From Alphaproteobacteria bacterium (GTDB lineage Bacteria; Pseudomonadota; Alphaproteobacteria; Sphingomonadales; Sphingomonadaceae), in assembly GCA_005883305.1 (NCBI GenBank), contig VBAC01000001.1:1736001-1800000 (forward strand): a DNA stretch of 64,000 bases. The letters run 5' to 3'. The position numbers and the translations under genes are program-made. Positions 41,143-50,100 of the stretch are shown here, piece by piece (position 1 is the first letter of the stretch; every line of letters begins with the position of its first letter). The notes under the pieces were generated by a model. The model was not told the DNA's origin, did not search any database, and worked only from the letters and a program-made list of their open reading frames with translations.

Positions 41143-44100
41143 CTAGAAGCGGACGCGCGCACCGATGTAGAATTGCCGGCCCGTATGGTGGATCACCGAC
41201 GGGCTGTTGCGGTCGCGATCCACGAACTGGTCATTGAACTCGTCGGTCAGGTTGATCGCCTCGGCCGTCAGAGTGATCGCGTCGGTGATCTGGTACGAGG
41301 CCGATGCGTCGACGTTCAGCGTCGAGTTCTTGCCCTCGACGTCGTTGACGACGTTCTGCGCCGGCACTCGCTGGAGATAGTCGCTGCGATAGGCGAGCGA
41401 GCCGCGGATCTGGAAGCGGCCGTCGTCATAATAGAGCGTGGCGTTCCAGCTGCGCGGCGACAGGTTGACGAGGTCGTCGTGGATGATCGTCGCGCTGGTG
41501 GCCGACGCGACATAATCGATCGACGATTCGACATAGGTGAAATTGAGGATCGTCCCGAAATTGTGAAGCAGGCCCGGAAGGAAGCGGAAGGGCGCCTGGA
41601 GATTGACCTCGAAGCCCTTGAGCGGTCCGCCGTCGGTGTTGATCGGAGCGGTGACCAGGAACAGCTCGTTGCCGGTGAAGTTGGCCGGCAGCAGGCTCAG
41701 CGGCAGGCCGGTCTGGTTGAAGGGGATCTCGGTCCTCAGCGTTTGGATGTAGGTTCCGATATCCTTGTAGAAGAGGCCGACCGACAGCAAAGATTCCGGA
41801 GCGAAATACCATTCGAAATTGGCGTCGAGCGTGGTCGCGCGGAACGGATCGAGCAGCGGGTTGCCGGTGGTGATCGACAGCTGGCCGGTGGTGTTGATCG
41901 AGCCGCCCGGCGAGAGGTTGCCGAGCTGCGGGCGCGCCATCACCTTGGCGGCGGCGAGGCGGATGACGAAATCGTGGGTGACGTCCATCGCCACGTTCGC
42001 CGACGGGAGCCAATCGTCGTAGCTGCGATTGACGACCGTCAGCGTGCCGCCGCCCAGCGCCTGGTAGCCGGCGGCGCGAACGTCGGTGCTGACGTAGCGC
42101 AGGCCGAGATTTCCGCGCAGCGGCCGGCCGAACAGCTCGGTGCGGAAGTCGAACTGGGCGTAGGCGCCGGTATCTTCCTCGCGGACGGCGCGGTTGTTGC
42201 CGCGCGCATTGCCGTTGGTGACGCTCGACAGCGTGAAATCGCCCGGGCCGCCGGCGGCGCCGGACTGAAGGCAGTTGCAGTAGATGTTGTAGAGCTGGGC
42301 GATCGCCGGGAGGTTCGGGATCAGCCAGCTGGTCGGCGTGCCGCCGTGGAGGCCGAGACCGCTGCCGAAGCCGGTGACCAGGCTGGTCACCGAAGCGAGC
42401 GACGTACCCGCCGGAAGCGCCAGGATGGTGTCGCTCTGGTTGACGCGGCGGAATTCGAACGTGCTGAAATCGTAATTGCGGTAGAAGAAGCCGCCCTTCA
42501 CGGTGAACCGGTCGGGAACGAAATCCCAGGCCACGTCGCCGCGGAAGGTGGTAAACTCGTTCCTCGCCCCTTGCGGGCGGATCCGGATTTCCGACGGCGT
42601 GATCTGCGCCGGAGTGACTCCCGGCGGGGTGCCGATGATCGTCAGCGGCCCGCCCGTGCTGGTCGGATCGAACGGATAGGTGATGGTCGGTTGGCCGCGG
42701 CTCTGGCGGAAGTCGATCGTGTAGCCGTTGACGTTCGGCGCATCGAGCGTCGTCGTCGTCTGGACCGGATTGTTGAAGTCGGAGCTCGAATGGCCGGCCA
42801 GCCAGGAAAAGCGCAGCCGGTCCGTGAGCTGCTGGTCCCATTGAAGCTGATATTGCCAGAAGGTCGTCTCGAGCTCGTCGAAGCGGGATTCGGAGCGGAT
42901 GTCGACGCCGTTGAAGACGCCGTAGAGCAGCTGGCCGTTGGAATCATATTCCGCCTGGACCACGCTGGTCTGGGGCTTGCCGCCCTGCGCCGCCGTGCGG
43001 CTGAACGAGATCGCCTCGAGGAAGTCCTCCTGCCGGGTCGAATTGAGATCGGCGTAGAGGACGTCGGCGGTGAAGCGTCCGCCCTCCCAGGGCTCGGCCT
43101 GGAGAGCGAAGGTGAGGCCGATCCGCTCCTGCTCGTGAGTCAGGCGGCCGTAGCGTGGGAGGCGCGGATGGACGTTGGTGGCGAGGCTCGCCTCGTCATA
43201 TTCGGCCTGGTTGGTCGGCGTGTTGGGCAGGCGCGTGCCGGCGGTGAAGCCGGGAATGTTGGGAGCGTTGCCGCAATTGGCGCCGCCCGTCGTCGGGTTG
43301 AGCGGAACGTGGCCGACCGGCGAGCAGAAGCCGCCGACGCTGGTGCCGGCGTCCCAGCGGACCGAGCTGAATCCCTCCTCGAGCAGGCTGCGCTTGCTGT
43401 AGGCGGCCGAGAAGAGGACTCCGAGCCGGCCGTCCATGAAGGTGTCCGCGATCAGAAAGGCGCCGCGCGGGTCCCAGCTGTTCGACAAATCGTTATAGCC
43501 CATCTGGCCGCTCATCGACATGACGAAGCCGTCGCGATAGTCGAACGGGCGGCCGGTCTGCAGGTCGACGGTCGCTCCGAGCGACCCTTCGTCGACCTCC
43601 GCCGACGGGCTCTTGCGAACCGTCAGCCGGCTGAACAGCTCGGAAGCGAAGATGTTGAAATCGAAGGCGCGGCTTCGGTTCGCGCCGCCCGAGCTGTCGG
43701 TGCCGCCGGTCGTCGCCAGAGCCTCGAGCTGATTGAGGCGGACCCGGGTGAAGTCGCCGCCGAGGCCGCGCACGGTGATCTGGCGCCCCTCGCCCGCGTC
43801 GCGGTCGATCGCCACGCCGGGGATGCGCTGGAGCGACTCGGCCAAATTGGTGTCCGGGAAATCGGCGATGTCCTCGGCGACGATCACGTCGACGATTCCG
43901 TTGTCGTTGCGCTTGGCGCCGAGCGCGGCCTGAAGCGACTGGCGGAAGCCGGTGACGACGATCGCCGGCTCTTCGTTCTCGGCGGTCTGCGCGTCCGGAG
44001 CGGGCGGGGTCGTTGAGGGCTGGGCGCTGTCGTTCTGGGCCAGCGTCTCCTGGGCCGAAGCGGCTTGGGGCGCGCCGGCGATCGCGAGCACGGATGCGGC

Positions 44101-44157
44101 GCCGAACAGGCCGGCAATGATTCGCTTGCGCTGCGTGATATCCAGTCTCGAAGTCAT
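41143..44157 (-). CDS. TonB-dependent receptor of the pectin locus
   Basis: 1004 residues from MTSRLDITQRKR; GGAAGGA lies upstream. Signal peptide ending QAASA, a TonB-box-like AIVVTGFRQSL, a plug domain (FPDTNLAESLQRIPGVAIDRD, ITVRGLGGDFTRVRLN) and a barrel ending FYIGARVRF. The FRxSL...NxxxDxI...AEDIADFPDxNLAE plug is that of the large carbohydrate-uptake TBDRs of Xanthomonas, Caulobacter and sphingomonads. First gene of the operon with PL1, esterase and PL10, so oligogalacturonides are the likely cargo. A palindromic operator lies 46 bp upstream of the ATG. Confidence 0.92.
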   Translation of the reverse strand: MTSRLDITQRKRIIAGLFGAASVLAIAGAPQAASAQETLAQNDSAQPSTTPPAPDAQTAENEEPAIVVTGFRQSLQAALGAKRNDNGIVDVIVAEDIADFPDTNLAESLQRIPGVAIDRDAGEGRQITVRGLGGDFTRVRLNQLEALATTGGTDSSGGANRSRAFDFNIFASELFSRLTVRKSPSAEVDEGSLGATVDLQTGRPFDYRDGFVMSMSGQMGYNDLSNSWDPRGAFLIADTFMDGRLGVLFSAAYSKRSLLEEGFSSVRWDAGTSVGGFCSPVGHVPLNPTTGGANCGNAPNIPGFTAGTRLPNTPTNQAEYDEASLATNVHPRLPRYGRLTHEQERIGLTFALQAEPWEGGRFTADVLYADLNSTRQEDFLEAISFSRTAAQGGKPQTSVVQAEYDSNGQLLYGVFNGVDIRSESRFDELETTFWQYQLQWDQQLTDRLRFSWLAGHSSSDFNNPVQTTTTLDAPNVNGYTIDFRQSRGQPTITYPFDPTSTGGPLTIIGTPPGVTPAQITPSEIRIRPQGARNEFTTFRGDVAWDFVPDRFTVKGGFFYRNYDFSTFEFRRVNQSDTILALPAGTSLASVTSLVTGFGSGLGLHGGTPTSWLIPNLPAIAQLYNIYCNCLQSGAAGGPGDFTLSSVTNGNARGNNRAVREEDTGAYAQFDFRTELFGRPLRGNLGLRYVSTDVRAAGYQALGGGTLTVVNRSYDDWLPSANVAMDVTHDFVIRLAAAKVMARPQLGNLSPGGSINTTGQLSITTGNPLLDPFRATTLDANFEWYFAPESLLSVGLFYKDIGTYIQTLRTEIPFNQTGLPLSLLPANFTGNELFLVTAPINTDGGPLKGFEVNLQAPFRFLPGLLHNFGTILNFTYVESSIDYVASATSATIIHDDLVNLSPRSWNATLYYDDGRFQIRGSLAYRSDYLQRVPAQNVVNDVEGKNSTLNVDASASYQITDAITLTAEAINLTDEFNDQFVDRDRNSPSVIHHTGRQFYIGARVRF

Positions 44158-44202
44158 GTCCGGTCCTTCCAAACAGAGCGCAGAGGCGCTCCCCCCATTG
44201 TC

Positions 44203-44216
44203 TGACACCGGTGTCT
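44203..44216. promoter_or_regulatory. LacI-type operator in front of the TonB receptor operon
   Basis: TGACACCGGTGTCT contains the perfect 12-bp palindrome GACACCGGTGTC (44204-44215), the most symmetrical of five such sites. LacI-family operators typically have a central CG, as here. Confidence 0.7.
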
Positions 44217-44340
44217 AAACGAGCCGAAAAAAGCCCGCGCACAAAGAGCACGTGTGAGGAGTGAACCGATCGGATGACCCGCCTTTTCCCTCTCCCCGGT
44301 GCCGCGTTTGCCGCAGTCGCCTTTTCGGTTCCCCAGTAGA

Positions 44341-44353
44341 GTAACCGGTGTCA
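44341..44353. promoter_or_regulatory. LacI-type operator in front of the plus-strand pectate lyase
   Basis: GTAACCGGTGTCA, the reverse complement of TGACACCGGTTAC, 56 bp before the lyase ATG at 44409. Identical to the site at 48941-48953. Confidence 0.65.
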
Positions 44354-44408
44354 TAAGACTTTGAGCGCTTGTCATCCTCGTGTCAAGACAGCCGATCCGG
44401 AGGTTCCG

Positions 44409-45755
44409 ATGTCCCGCCTGCAAGTCCTGATTCTGGTCATTTGCGGGCTGTGCGCCGCGCCATGCTTCGCCCAGGCCTTTCCCGGCGCCGCGGGCTGGGC
44501 TGCGCAAACTGCGGGCGGCCGCGGGGGGCGCATCATCCGCGTGACCAACCTCGATTCGAGCGGCCCCGGCTCGTTCCGCGCCGCCGTCGAGGCGCGGGGC
44601 CCGCGAATTGTCGTGTTCGAGGTCGGCGGGGTGATCGACATGGGGCTGGCCACGCTGGAGATCACCGAGCCCTTCCTCACCATCGCAGGCCAGACCGCGC
44701 CGTCGCCCGGAATCACCTTCATCCGCGGCGGCATGGACATCCGCACCCACGACGTCGTCGTCCGCCACATCCGAATCCGAACCGGAGCCTCGGGCCGCGC
44801 CCGGCGCAGCGGCTGGGAGGCCGACGCCCTCTCCACGGTCGGCGCGTGGAACGTGATCGTCGATCATTGCACGATGACTTGGGCGCTGGACGAGAACCTC
44901 TCCGCCTCGGGTCCGCGCTTCACCGGCGCGACTCCGGAGGAATGGCGGCGCGGCACCAGCCACGACATCACCTTTTCCTACAATCTGCTGGCCGAGGGCC
45001 TCGCCGATTCGAGCCATCCCAAGGGCGAGCACAGCAAAGGCTCGCTGATCCACGACAACGCGACCGGAATCCTCATCTACCGCAATGTCTACGCCCATAA
45101 TATGGAGCGCTCCCCGCTGCTGAAGGGCGGAGTCCAGGCGGCGGTGGTCAACAATTTGATCTTCGATCCCGGCGCTCAGGCGATCCACTACAATCTGATG
45201 GACCTCGAATGGGGCGACCATCCGCACCAGGACGGGATGCTGAGCGCGGTCGGCAACGTGCTGCGCGGCGGTTTTTCGACCCGCGACGACATCGCCTTCC
45301 TGACCATCGGCGGAGTCGGAGACCTCATCTATCACGGCCGCGACAACATCGCCGTCGACCGCCAGGGCCGGCCCCTGCCGATGATCGGGCGCTACACGAC
45401 CAGCAGGGCGCGGATCATCGAGACGGCCCGGCCCCCGGTCTGGCCTGAAGGCCTCGCCGTCCTCCCCGCCAACCAGGTCGAGACCCACGTGCTGCGTTTC
45501 GCCGGCGCCCGCCCGTGGGACCGCGATGCGCACGACATCCGGATCATCTTCGACGTCGCCGAGGGCCGCGGGCACATCATCGACGACGACAGCGAGGTCG
45601 GCGGCTACCCGCACCAGGAGGTGACGCGCGCCCCGTTCGTCGAGGCAGACTGGAACCTCGACACCATGGAGCCGCGCTCCGGCCGCTATCCAGGCCAGCG
45701 CGACGACTTCATCCAGCAGCCGACCACGGCGCGCGACGCGGAGATGCGGCGCTAG
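44409..45755 (+). CDS. Pectate lyase, PL1-like
   Basis: 448 residues from MSRLQVLILVICGLCAAPCFAQ, a signal peptide. Beta-helix lyase with VVRHIRIRTGASG, IVDHCTMTWALDENLSAS and NVYAHNMERSPLLKGG. It lacks the calcium-binding tail of the other PL1 protein and instead ends in a conserved-looking VGGYPHQEVTRAPFVEADWNLDTMEP segment, so the two are not simple duplicates. Transcribed away from the receptor operon from a shared, operator-bearing spacer of ~250 bp. Its stop shares a CTAG with the convergent esterase stop. Confidence 0.9.
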   Translation: MSRLQVLILVICGLCAAPCFAQAFPGAAGWAAQTAGGRGGRIIRVTNLDSSGPGSFRAAVEARGPRIVVFEVGGVIDMGLATLEITEPFLTIAGQTAPSPGITFIRGGMDIRTHDVVVRHIRIRTGASGRARRSGWEADALSTVGAWNVIVDHCTMTWALDENLSASGPRFTGATPEEWRRGTSHDITFSYNLLAEGLADSSHPKGEHSKGSLIHDNATGILIYRNVYAHNMERSPLLKGGVQAAVVNNLIFDPGAQAIHYNLMDLEWGDHPHQDGMLSAVGNVLRGGFSTRDDIAFLTIGGVGDLIYHGRDNIAVDRQGRPLPMIGRYTTSRARIIETARPPVWPEGLAVLPANQVETHVLRFAGARPWDRDAHDIRIIFDVAEGRGHIIDDDSEVGGYPHQEVTRAPFVEADWNLDTMEPRSGRYPGQRDDFIQQPTTARDAEMRR

Positions 45756-47200
45756 GTCCCGGGCTGGATGTAGGGGATGCGCGCGAACAGCTCGCGCTCG
45801 GCGCGGCGGGGGTCGCCCGCGACGTGCGGATTGCGGCCGAAGATCATCGTTCGCCGCGCCGGCAAGGTGTAGGCCGGCCAGCCCGGGTTGCCGGTCCGGG
45901 CGAAGCGCAGGAAAGCGGCCATCATCGCCTCGCTGACCGGCCGGGCGCGCGGATCGGCATAAGTGCCGAAGACCAGCGGGATGTCCGAGCCGTGCGGCGC
46001 GGGCGAGGGCTCGTCCAGCTGGTAGACATAAGCGGGGACGCCCGCCTCGGCGCGCGCCTCGGCCTCGATCACCTGCCCGCGCCAGCTCCGCCCCGCCGTG
46101 GTCGCCCCGTAGAAGATCTCCTCCGGCCGATAGGCGGGAAACAGGCGCCGATATTCGGCCACCACCCATTCCGGCAGCGCGTCGATGCGCAGCTCCGGGC
46201 CGATGCGCTCGGCGATATTGTCCCACGACAGGCCGGCGATCTTCGGGTGATCCGGGCGATAGAAAGCGCGCGTCTCGTCATGCGTGTTGCCGAGCATCAT
46301 CGGGATCGCGTTGCCCTGCGGATTGGCGTCCGGCCAGAAGGGATGGCGGAGCAGCCATTTCATGTCGAGCACCGGCCCCATGTAGATGCCGCCGCCGAGA
46401 TAGGGGTCGGTCGCGGCGAGCCCCTGGACCAAGCGTGTGGCCGGCATGGCGAGCAGATCGTCGGCGGTCCGAGCGCCAACGGCGGCCATGAACACGCGCG
46501 CCCGCTCGGTTGCGTGCAGCGGCCCCGACGCCGTCACCTGCTGACCGCTCATCGTCGCCGCGCGATGGAAGAGGCCCCGCGCCGCCGGCGTGCCCATCAG
46601 AGTCGCGATCTTGGCGCCGCCGCCCGATTGGCCGAACACCGTCACCTTGCCCGGGTCGCCGCCATAAGCGGCGATATTGTCGCGCACCCATTGCAGGGCC
46701 AGAATCAGGTCGAGCTGCCCGGCATTGCCGCTGTCGGGGAAGCGCGGATCGAGCCGGGCGAGATAGAGATAGCCGAAGACGTTGAGCCGGTGCCCGACCG
46801 TGACCACAACGACATCGCCCCGCGCCGCGAGATGCCTGCCGTCGAGCAACGGGCTGTTCGCGCTGCCGCTCGAATAGGCGCCGCCGTGGAAGTAGACCAT
46901 CACCGGTAAACGGGCGCGTGGGGCGCGGCCGTTTGCCGGTGATCCGGCCGCTCCTTCCGGAGTCCAGACGTTGAGGAACAGGCAATCCTCGCCTCCGGCC
47001 TGACCTTGCTGCGGCGAGGAGGGGCCGTAGGCGCCGAGCGGCGGATCGGAGACGCGTCGGGGCGCCCGGAAGCGCTCCGCCCGGCCATAGCGAATGCCGA
47101 GGAACGTCTCGACCCCGCCAGGCGCGCGCTGCGCCATCAGCAGCGGCGCCGCGGCAAGCCCGGCGATCGCCGAGCGCCGGTCGATCAGCGGCCCAGCCAT
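45752..47200 (-). CDS. Type-B carboxylesterase
   Basis: 482 residues from MAGPLIDRRSAIAGLAAAP, a twin-arginine-like signal. Oxyanion motif YFHGGAYSSGS, nucleophile elbow VFGQSGGGAK near residue 190 and catalytic His in PSPAPHGSDIPLVFG. EDCLFLNVWTPE is the family signature. In a pectin regulon it may remove methyl, acetyl or feruloyl esters; the exact bond is not given by sequence. Overlaps kduD by 16 bp and is the last gene of kduI-kduD-esterase. Confidence 0.9.
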   Translation of the reverse strand: MAGPLIDRRSAIAGLAAAPLLMAQRAPGGVETFLGIRYGRAERFRAPRRVSDPPLGAYGPSSPQQGQAGGEDCLFLNVWTPEGAAGSPANGRAPRARLPVMVYFHGGAYSSGSANSPLLDGRHLAARGDVVVVTVGHRLNVFGYLYLARLDPRFPDSGNAGQLDLILALQWVRDNIAAYGGDPGKVTVFGQSGGGAKIATLMGTPAARGLFHRAATMSGQQVTASGPLHATERARVFMAAVGARTADDLLAMPATRLVQGLAATDPYLGGGIYMGPVLDMKWLLRHPFWPDANPQGNAIPMMLGNTHDETRAFYRPDHPKIAGLSWDNIAERIGPELRIDALPEWVVAEYRRLFPAYRPEEIFYGATTAGRSWRGQVIEAEARAEAGVPAYVYQLDEPSPAPHGSDIPLVFGTYADPRARPVSEAMMAAFLRFARTGNPGWPAYTLPARRTMIFGRNPHVAGDPRRAERELFARIPYIQPGT

Positions 47201-47940
47201 CCCCCGTCCACCGCGAGGATATGGCCGTTCACATAGTCCGCCGCCGGGGAGGCGAGGAACACCGCGGCGCCGGCAATGTCCTTGGGATCGCCCCAGCGTC
47301 CGGCCGGGATTCGCTCGAGGATCTGGCGGTTGCGGGTCTCGTCGGCCTGGAGCGCGGCGGTGTTGTTGGTGGCGATATAGCCCGGCGCGATCGCGTTGAC
47401 GTTGACGCCCCTGCCCGCCCATTCGTTGGCGAGCGCCTTGGTCAGCCCGGCGACGCCCGATTTGGCCGCCGCGTAGCTCGGCACGCGGATCCCGCCCTGG
47501 AAGCTCAGCAAAGAGGCGATGTTGACGATCTTGCCGCTGTCCTGCGCGATCATGTGCCGGCCCGCCGCCTGGCACAGGAAGAAGAGCGACTTCAAATTGG
47601 TGTCGATCACCGAGTCCCAATCCTCCTGGCTGAACTCGGTCGCGTCCGCGCGGCGGATGATGCCCGCATTGTTGACGAGGATGTCGAGCCCGCCGAGCGC
47701 GGCCAGCGTCTCTTCGACAACCGCTTGCACGGGGGCGGAAGTCGAAAGGTCGGCGTCGATCAACGCGGCGCGGCGCCCGGCCGCGCGCACCTGCTCCGCC
47801 GTCTCCTCGGCGCGCGAGCGGCCGGCCAGGGCGACGTCCGCTCCGGCCTCGGCCAGAGCCACGGCGATCGCCCGGCCGATGCCGGTGTTTGCGCCGGTGA
47901 CGATGGCGACCCTGCCGGAAAGATCGAAGAGATTGGTCAT
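47185..47940 (-). CDS. kduD: 2-dehydro-3-deoxy-D-gluconate 5-dehydrogenase
   Basis: 251-residue short-chain dehydrogenase: NAD-binding TGANTGIG near residue 16, NNAG near 92, catalytic Ser in NIASLLSFQGG and YAAAK near 157-161, and the terminal NGHILAVDGGWLGR typical of KduD. It reduces or oxidises between 2,5-diketo-3-deoxygluconate and KDG, the product of KduI. Beginning MTNLFDLSGRVAIVTGA fits the family. Lies 129 bp after kduI with a palindromic repeat in between. Confidence 0.93.
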   Translation of the reverse strand: MTNLFDLSGRVAIVTGANTGIGRAIAVALAEAGADVALAGRSRAEETAEQVRAAGRRAALIDADLSTSAPVQAVVEETLAALGGLDILVNNAGIIRRADATEFSQEDWDSVIDTNLKSLFFLCQAAGRHMIAQDSGKIVNIASLLSFQGGIRVPSYAAAKSGVAGLTKALANEWAGRGVNVNAIAPGYIATNNTAALQADETRNRQILERIPAGRWGDPKDIAGAAVFLASPAADYVNGHILAVDGGWLGR

Positions 47941-47953
47941 GTCAGCTTTCTCT

Positions 47954-48043
47954 CGTCATTCCCGCGAAAGCGGGAATCCCGCTTTTGCCTCGAAAGCGAT
48001 TCCCGAAGAGAAGCTGGATCCCCGCTTTCGCGGGGATGACGGA
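47954..48043. repeat. Dispersed palindromic repeat between kduI and kduD
   Basis: Left arm cattcccgcgaaagcgggaatcc and right arm around ggatccccgctttcgcgggg form a large hairpin. In translation it would read SRESGNPAF...PRFRGDDG, a familiar proteobacterial repeat. As RNA it could reduce or stabilise part of the kdu transcript. Confidence 0.75.
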
Positions 48044-48069
48044 AGGAGAGATGGCGAGCGCTGCGGCCA

Positions 48070-48912
48070 TCACGCCAACTGGCAGATGTCGAGGACGTTC
48101 ATGTCGGTATAGTCCTGGTTCTCCCCGGCCATCGCCCAGATGAAGGCATAGGCCTTGGTGCCGCTTCCCATGTGGATCGACCAGACCGGCGAGATCACCG
48201 CCTCCTCGTTCTTGACCACCAGATGCCGCGTCGCCTCGCCTTCGCCCATGAAGTGGAAGACCCGGTCCTTGTCGAGATCGTCGAGCTCGAAATAGAAATA
48301 GATCTCGCTGCGGCGCTCGTGAATGTGCGGCGGCATCGTGTTCCAGACGCTGCCGGGCTTGAGCACGGTGAGGCCCATGACCAGCTGCGCGCTGTCGCAG
48401 ACGCCCGGGATGACGAGCTGGTAGATGGTCCGCTCGTTCGATTCCTCGAGGCTGCCGCGCTCGAGCGCATTGGCCTCGCCGATCGAGAGCTTTCGCGTGG
48501 TGCAGGCCTTATGCGCCGGGCAGGAGGCGAGATAGAAGCGCGCGCCCTCCCCTTCGAAGGTCAGGTCCTTCGCGCCCATCGTCACGTAGACGCAGTCCTT
48601 GTTGCCGAGATCGAAGGTTTCGCCGTCGACCGTCACCTTGCCGCCGGCCTTGCCGACATTGACGATCGCCAGCTCGCGCCGCTCGAGGAGGGGATGACCG
48701 GCCGCCGAGGCCGGCTCGGTCTGCGCGGGCAGCTTCACCGGAGTCGCGCCCACCGCCACGCCGCCGATCACGAAGCGGTCGGCATGGGTGTAGTTGAGCA
48801 CGCACTCGCCTTCGCGGAACAGGTCCTGGATCAGATAGCGGTCGCGCAATTCCTCGTTCGACACGCACTCCATCATGTCCGGATGGGTGGCGTAATAGGT
48901 CCTCTCGAACAT
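48070..48912 (-). CDS. kduI: 5-keto-4-deoxyuronate isomerase
   Basis: 280 residues from [12 protein letters not shown] (GGAGAAG upstream; the frame is open 18 codons further but runs through the operator). Bicupin fold with the metal ligands in [19 protein letters not shown] and further [10 protein letters not shown] and [18 protein letters not shown]. It converts 4-deoxy-5-keto-uronate, the product of unsaturated galacturonide breakdown, to 2,5-diketo-3-deoxygluconate for KduD. The operator lies 29 bp upstream of the ATG. Confidence 0.96.
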   Translation of the reverse strand: MFERTYYATHPDMMECVSNEELRDRYLIQDLFREGECVLNYTHADRFVIGGVAVGATPVKLPAQTEPASAAGHPLLERRELAIVNVGKAGGKVTVDGETFDLGNKDCVYVTMGAKDLTFEGEGARFYLASCPAHKACTTRKLSIGEANALERGSLEESNERTIYQLVIPGVCDSAQLVMGLTVLKPGSVWNTMPPHIHERRSEIYFYFELDDLDKDRVFHFMGEGEATRHLVVKNEEAVISPVWSIHMGSGTKAYAFIWAMAGENQDYTDMNVLDICQLA

Positions 48913-48940
48913 CGTCTTCTCCAAAGCTTTGGCGACAGCG

Positions 48941-48953
48941 GTAACCGGTGTCA
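48941..48953. promoter_or_regulatory. LacI-type operator upstream of kduI
   Basis: GTAACCGGTGTCA, identical to 44341-44353, in the 61-bp gap between the end of lacI and kduI. A separate kduI promoter under repressor control is implied. Confidence 0.65.
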
Positions 48954-48973
48954 GCGAGTCGGGCAAGGCGATC

Positions 48974-50023
48974 CTAAGATGGCGGCGGCGCGACGGAGGC
49001 GCGGTGGATCAGGCGGGAGGGCAGCATCGCGGGCTGCTCGCCGAGCCCGCCGACCATGTCGGACACCAGCTTGCGCGCCGCGGCGCGGGCCATCGAGACG
49101 ATCGGCCATCGCACGGTGCTGAGCGGCGGCCAGATATGGGCCGCGATCGGCGTGTCGTCGAAGCCGATCACGGAAAGCTCGTCGGGCACGGCGATTCCCC
49201 GCTCGCGGGCGGCGAAGATGACGCCCGCGGCCATTTCGTCGTTGGAGGCGAAGATCGCGGTCGGCCGCGGCGAGAGATCGAGCAGGCGGCCCGCGGCCGT
49301 GACCCCGGTCTCGAACGTGTAATTCCCTCCGGCGATCAGGCTTCGCGGCAGCTTTATGCCCGCGGCCTTCAGCGCGTCCTCGAAGCCCAGCCGCCGTTCG
49401 CGCGCAGAGCGGAAGCCGTCGGGCCCCTCGATCAGGCCGATCAGCCGGTGGCCCTGCTGGATCAGGTGCGCGGTCGCCTCGCGCACCACCTCGCGATCGT
49501 TCGAGGCGACCATGTGATCGTCGTCGTCGAGCTGGGCCGAGCCCATCCGCACATAGCGGCAGCCGACCTCGTCGCACAGGCGCGCCAGCGCGTCGTTCTC
49601 GCTGATCGGCGGCAGAAGCACGACTCCGAACAGGCGCTGCCGCTCGAGGAAATGGCGCACGTCCTCCAGCATCATCGTGCTGTTGCGGTCGACCGGGCGA
49701 ACGACCATCTCGAACTCGGTGCCCTGCAGCGCCTCCAATATGCCCTGCTGCATGTTCAGCACCATCTGGGCGTTGGGATTGTCGTGGATCAGCCCGATCA
49801 GGAAGTTGCGGCCAAGCGCGAGCGCGCGCGCCTGGGGATTGGGCACGTAGCCGACCTCGCGGATCACCTTCTCGACCTTCTCGCGAGTCTCCTCGTTGAG
49901 CAGGGGCGAGCGGTTGATCACCCGGCTGACGGTCTTTTTGGAGACTCCCGCGAGGCGCGCGACGTCGTTGATCGTCGGCTTCGGCGTCCGGCTGCCGCCA
50001 TTTTGGGTGTCGTTCTTGCTCAA
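48974..50023 (-). CDS. LacI-family transcriptional regulator of the pectin/hexuronate genes
   Basis: 349 residues; the start is a TTG at 50023 ([10 protein letters not shown]) with GGCGGAG upstream. N-terminal helix-turn-helix [34 protein letters not shown] and hinge, then a periplasmic-binding-protein-like sensor domain ([59 protein letters not shown]). Position between uxaA and kduI and five matching operators nearby make it the probable repressor, with a KDG- or uronate-type inducer. It likely controls its own divergent promoter with uxaA. Confidence 0.92.
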   Translation of the reverse strand: MSKNDTQNGGSRTPKPTINDVARLAGVSKKTVSRVINRSPLLNEETREKVEKVIREVGYVPNPQARALALGRNFLIGLIHDNPNAQMVLNMQQGILEALQGTEFEMVVRPVDRNSTMMLEDVRHFLERQRLFGVVLLPPISENDALARLCDEVGCRYVRMGSAQLDDDDHMVASNDREVVREATAHLIQQGHRLIGLIEGPDGFRSARERRLGFEDALKAAGIKLPRSLIAGGNYTFETGVTAAGRLLDLSPRPTAIFASNDEMAAGVIFAARERGIAVPDELSVIGFDDTPIAAHIWPPLSTVRWPIVSMARAAARKLVSDMVGGLGEQPAMLPSRLIHRASVAPPPS

Positions 50024-50084
50024 GCCTGAAACTCCGCCCGCCGGATTAGCGCGTGCTTGCCCGATTAGGCGAGCGCGATTAGTC

Positions 50085-50097
50085 TGACACCGGTTTC
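50085..50097. promoter_or_regulatory. LacI-type operator between lacI and uxaA
   Basis: TGACACCGGTTTC ends three bases before the uxaA ATG and lies 62 bp upstream of the lacI TTG. A repressor here would cover the uxaA ribosome-binding region in DNA and could block both divergent promoters. Confidence 0.7.
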
Positions 50098-50100
50098 CCA

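Noticed and set aside
40771-44016. A 1081-codon plus-strand frame opposite the pectin-locus TonB receptor
   Set aside because: Shadow of the receptor and lyase genes; no domain is visible, and the minus-strand genes have full motifs and ribosome binding sites.
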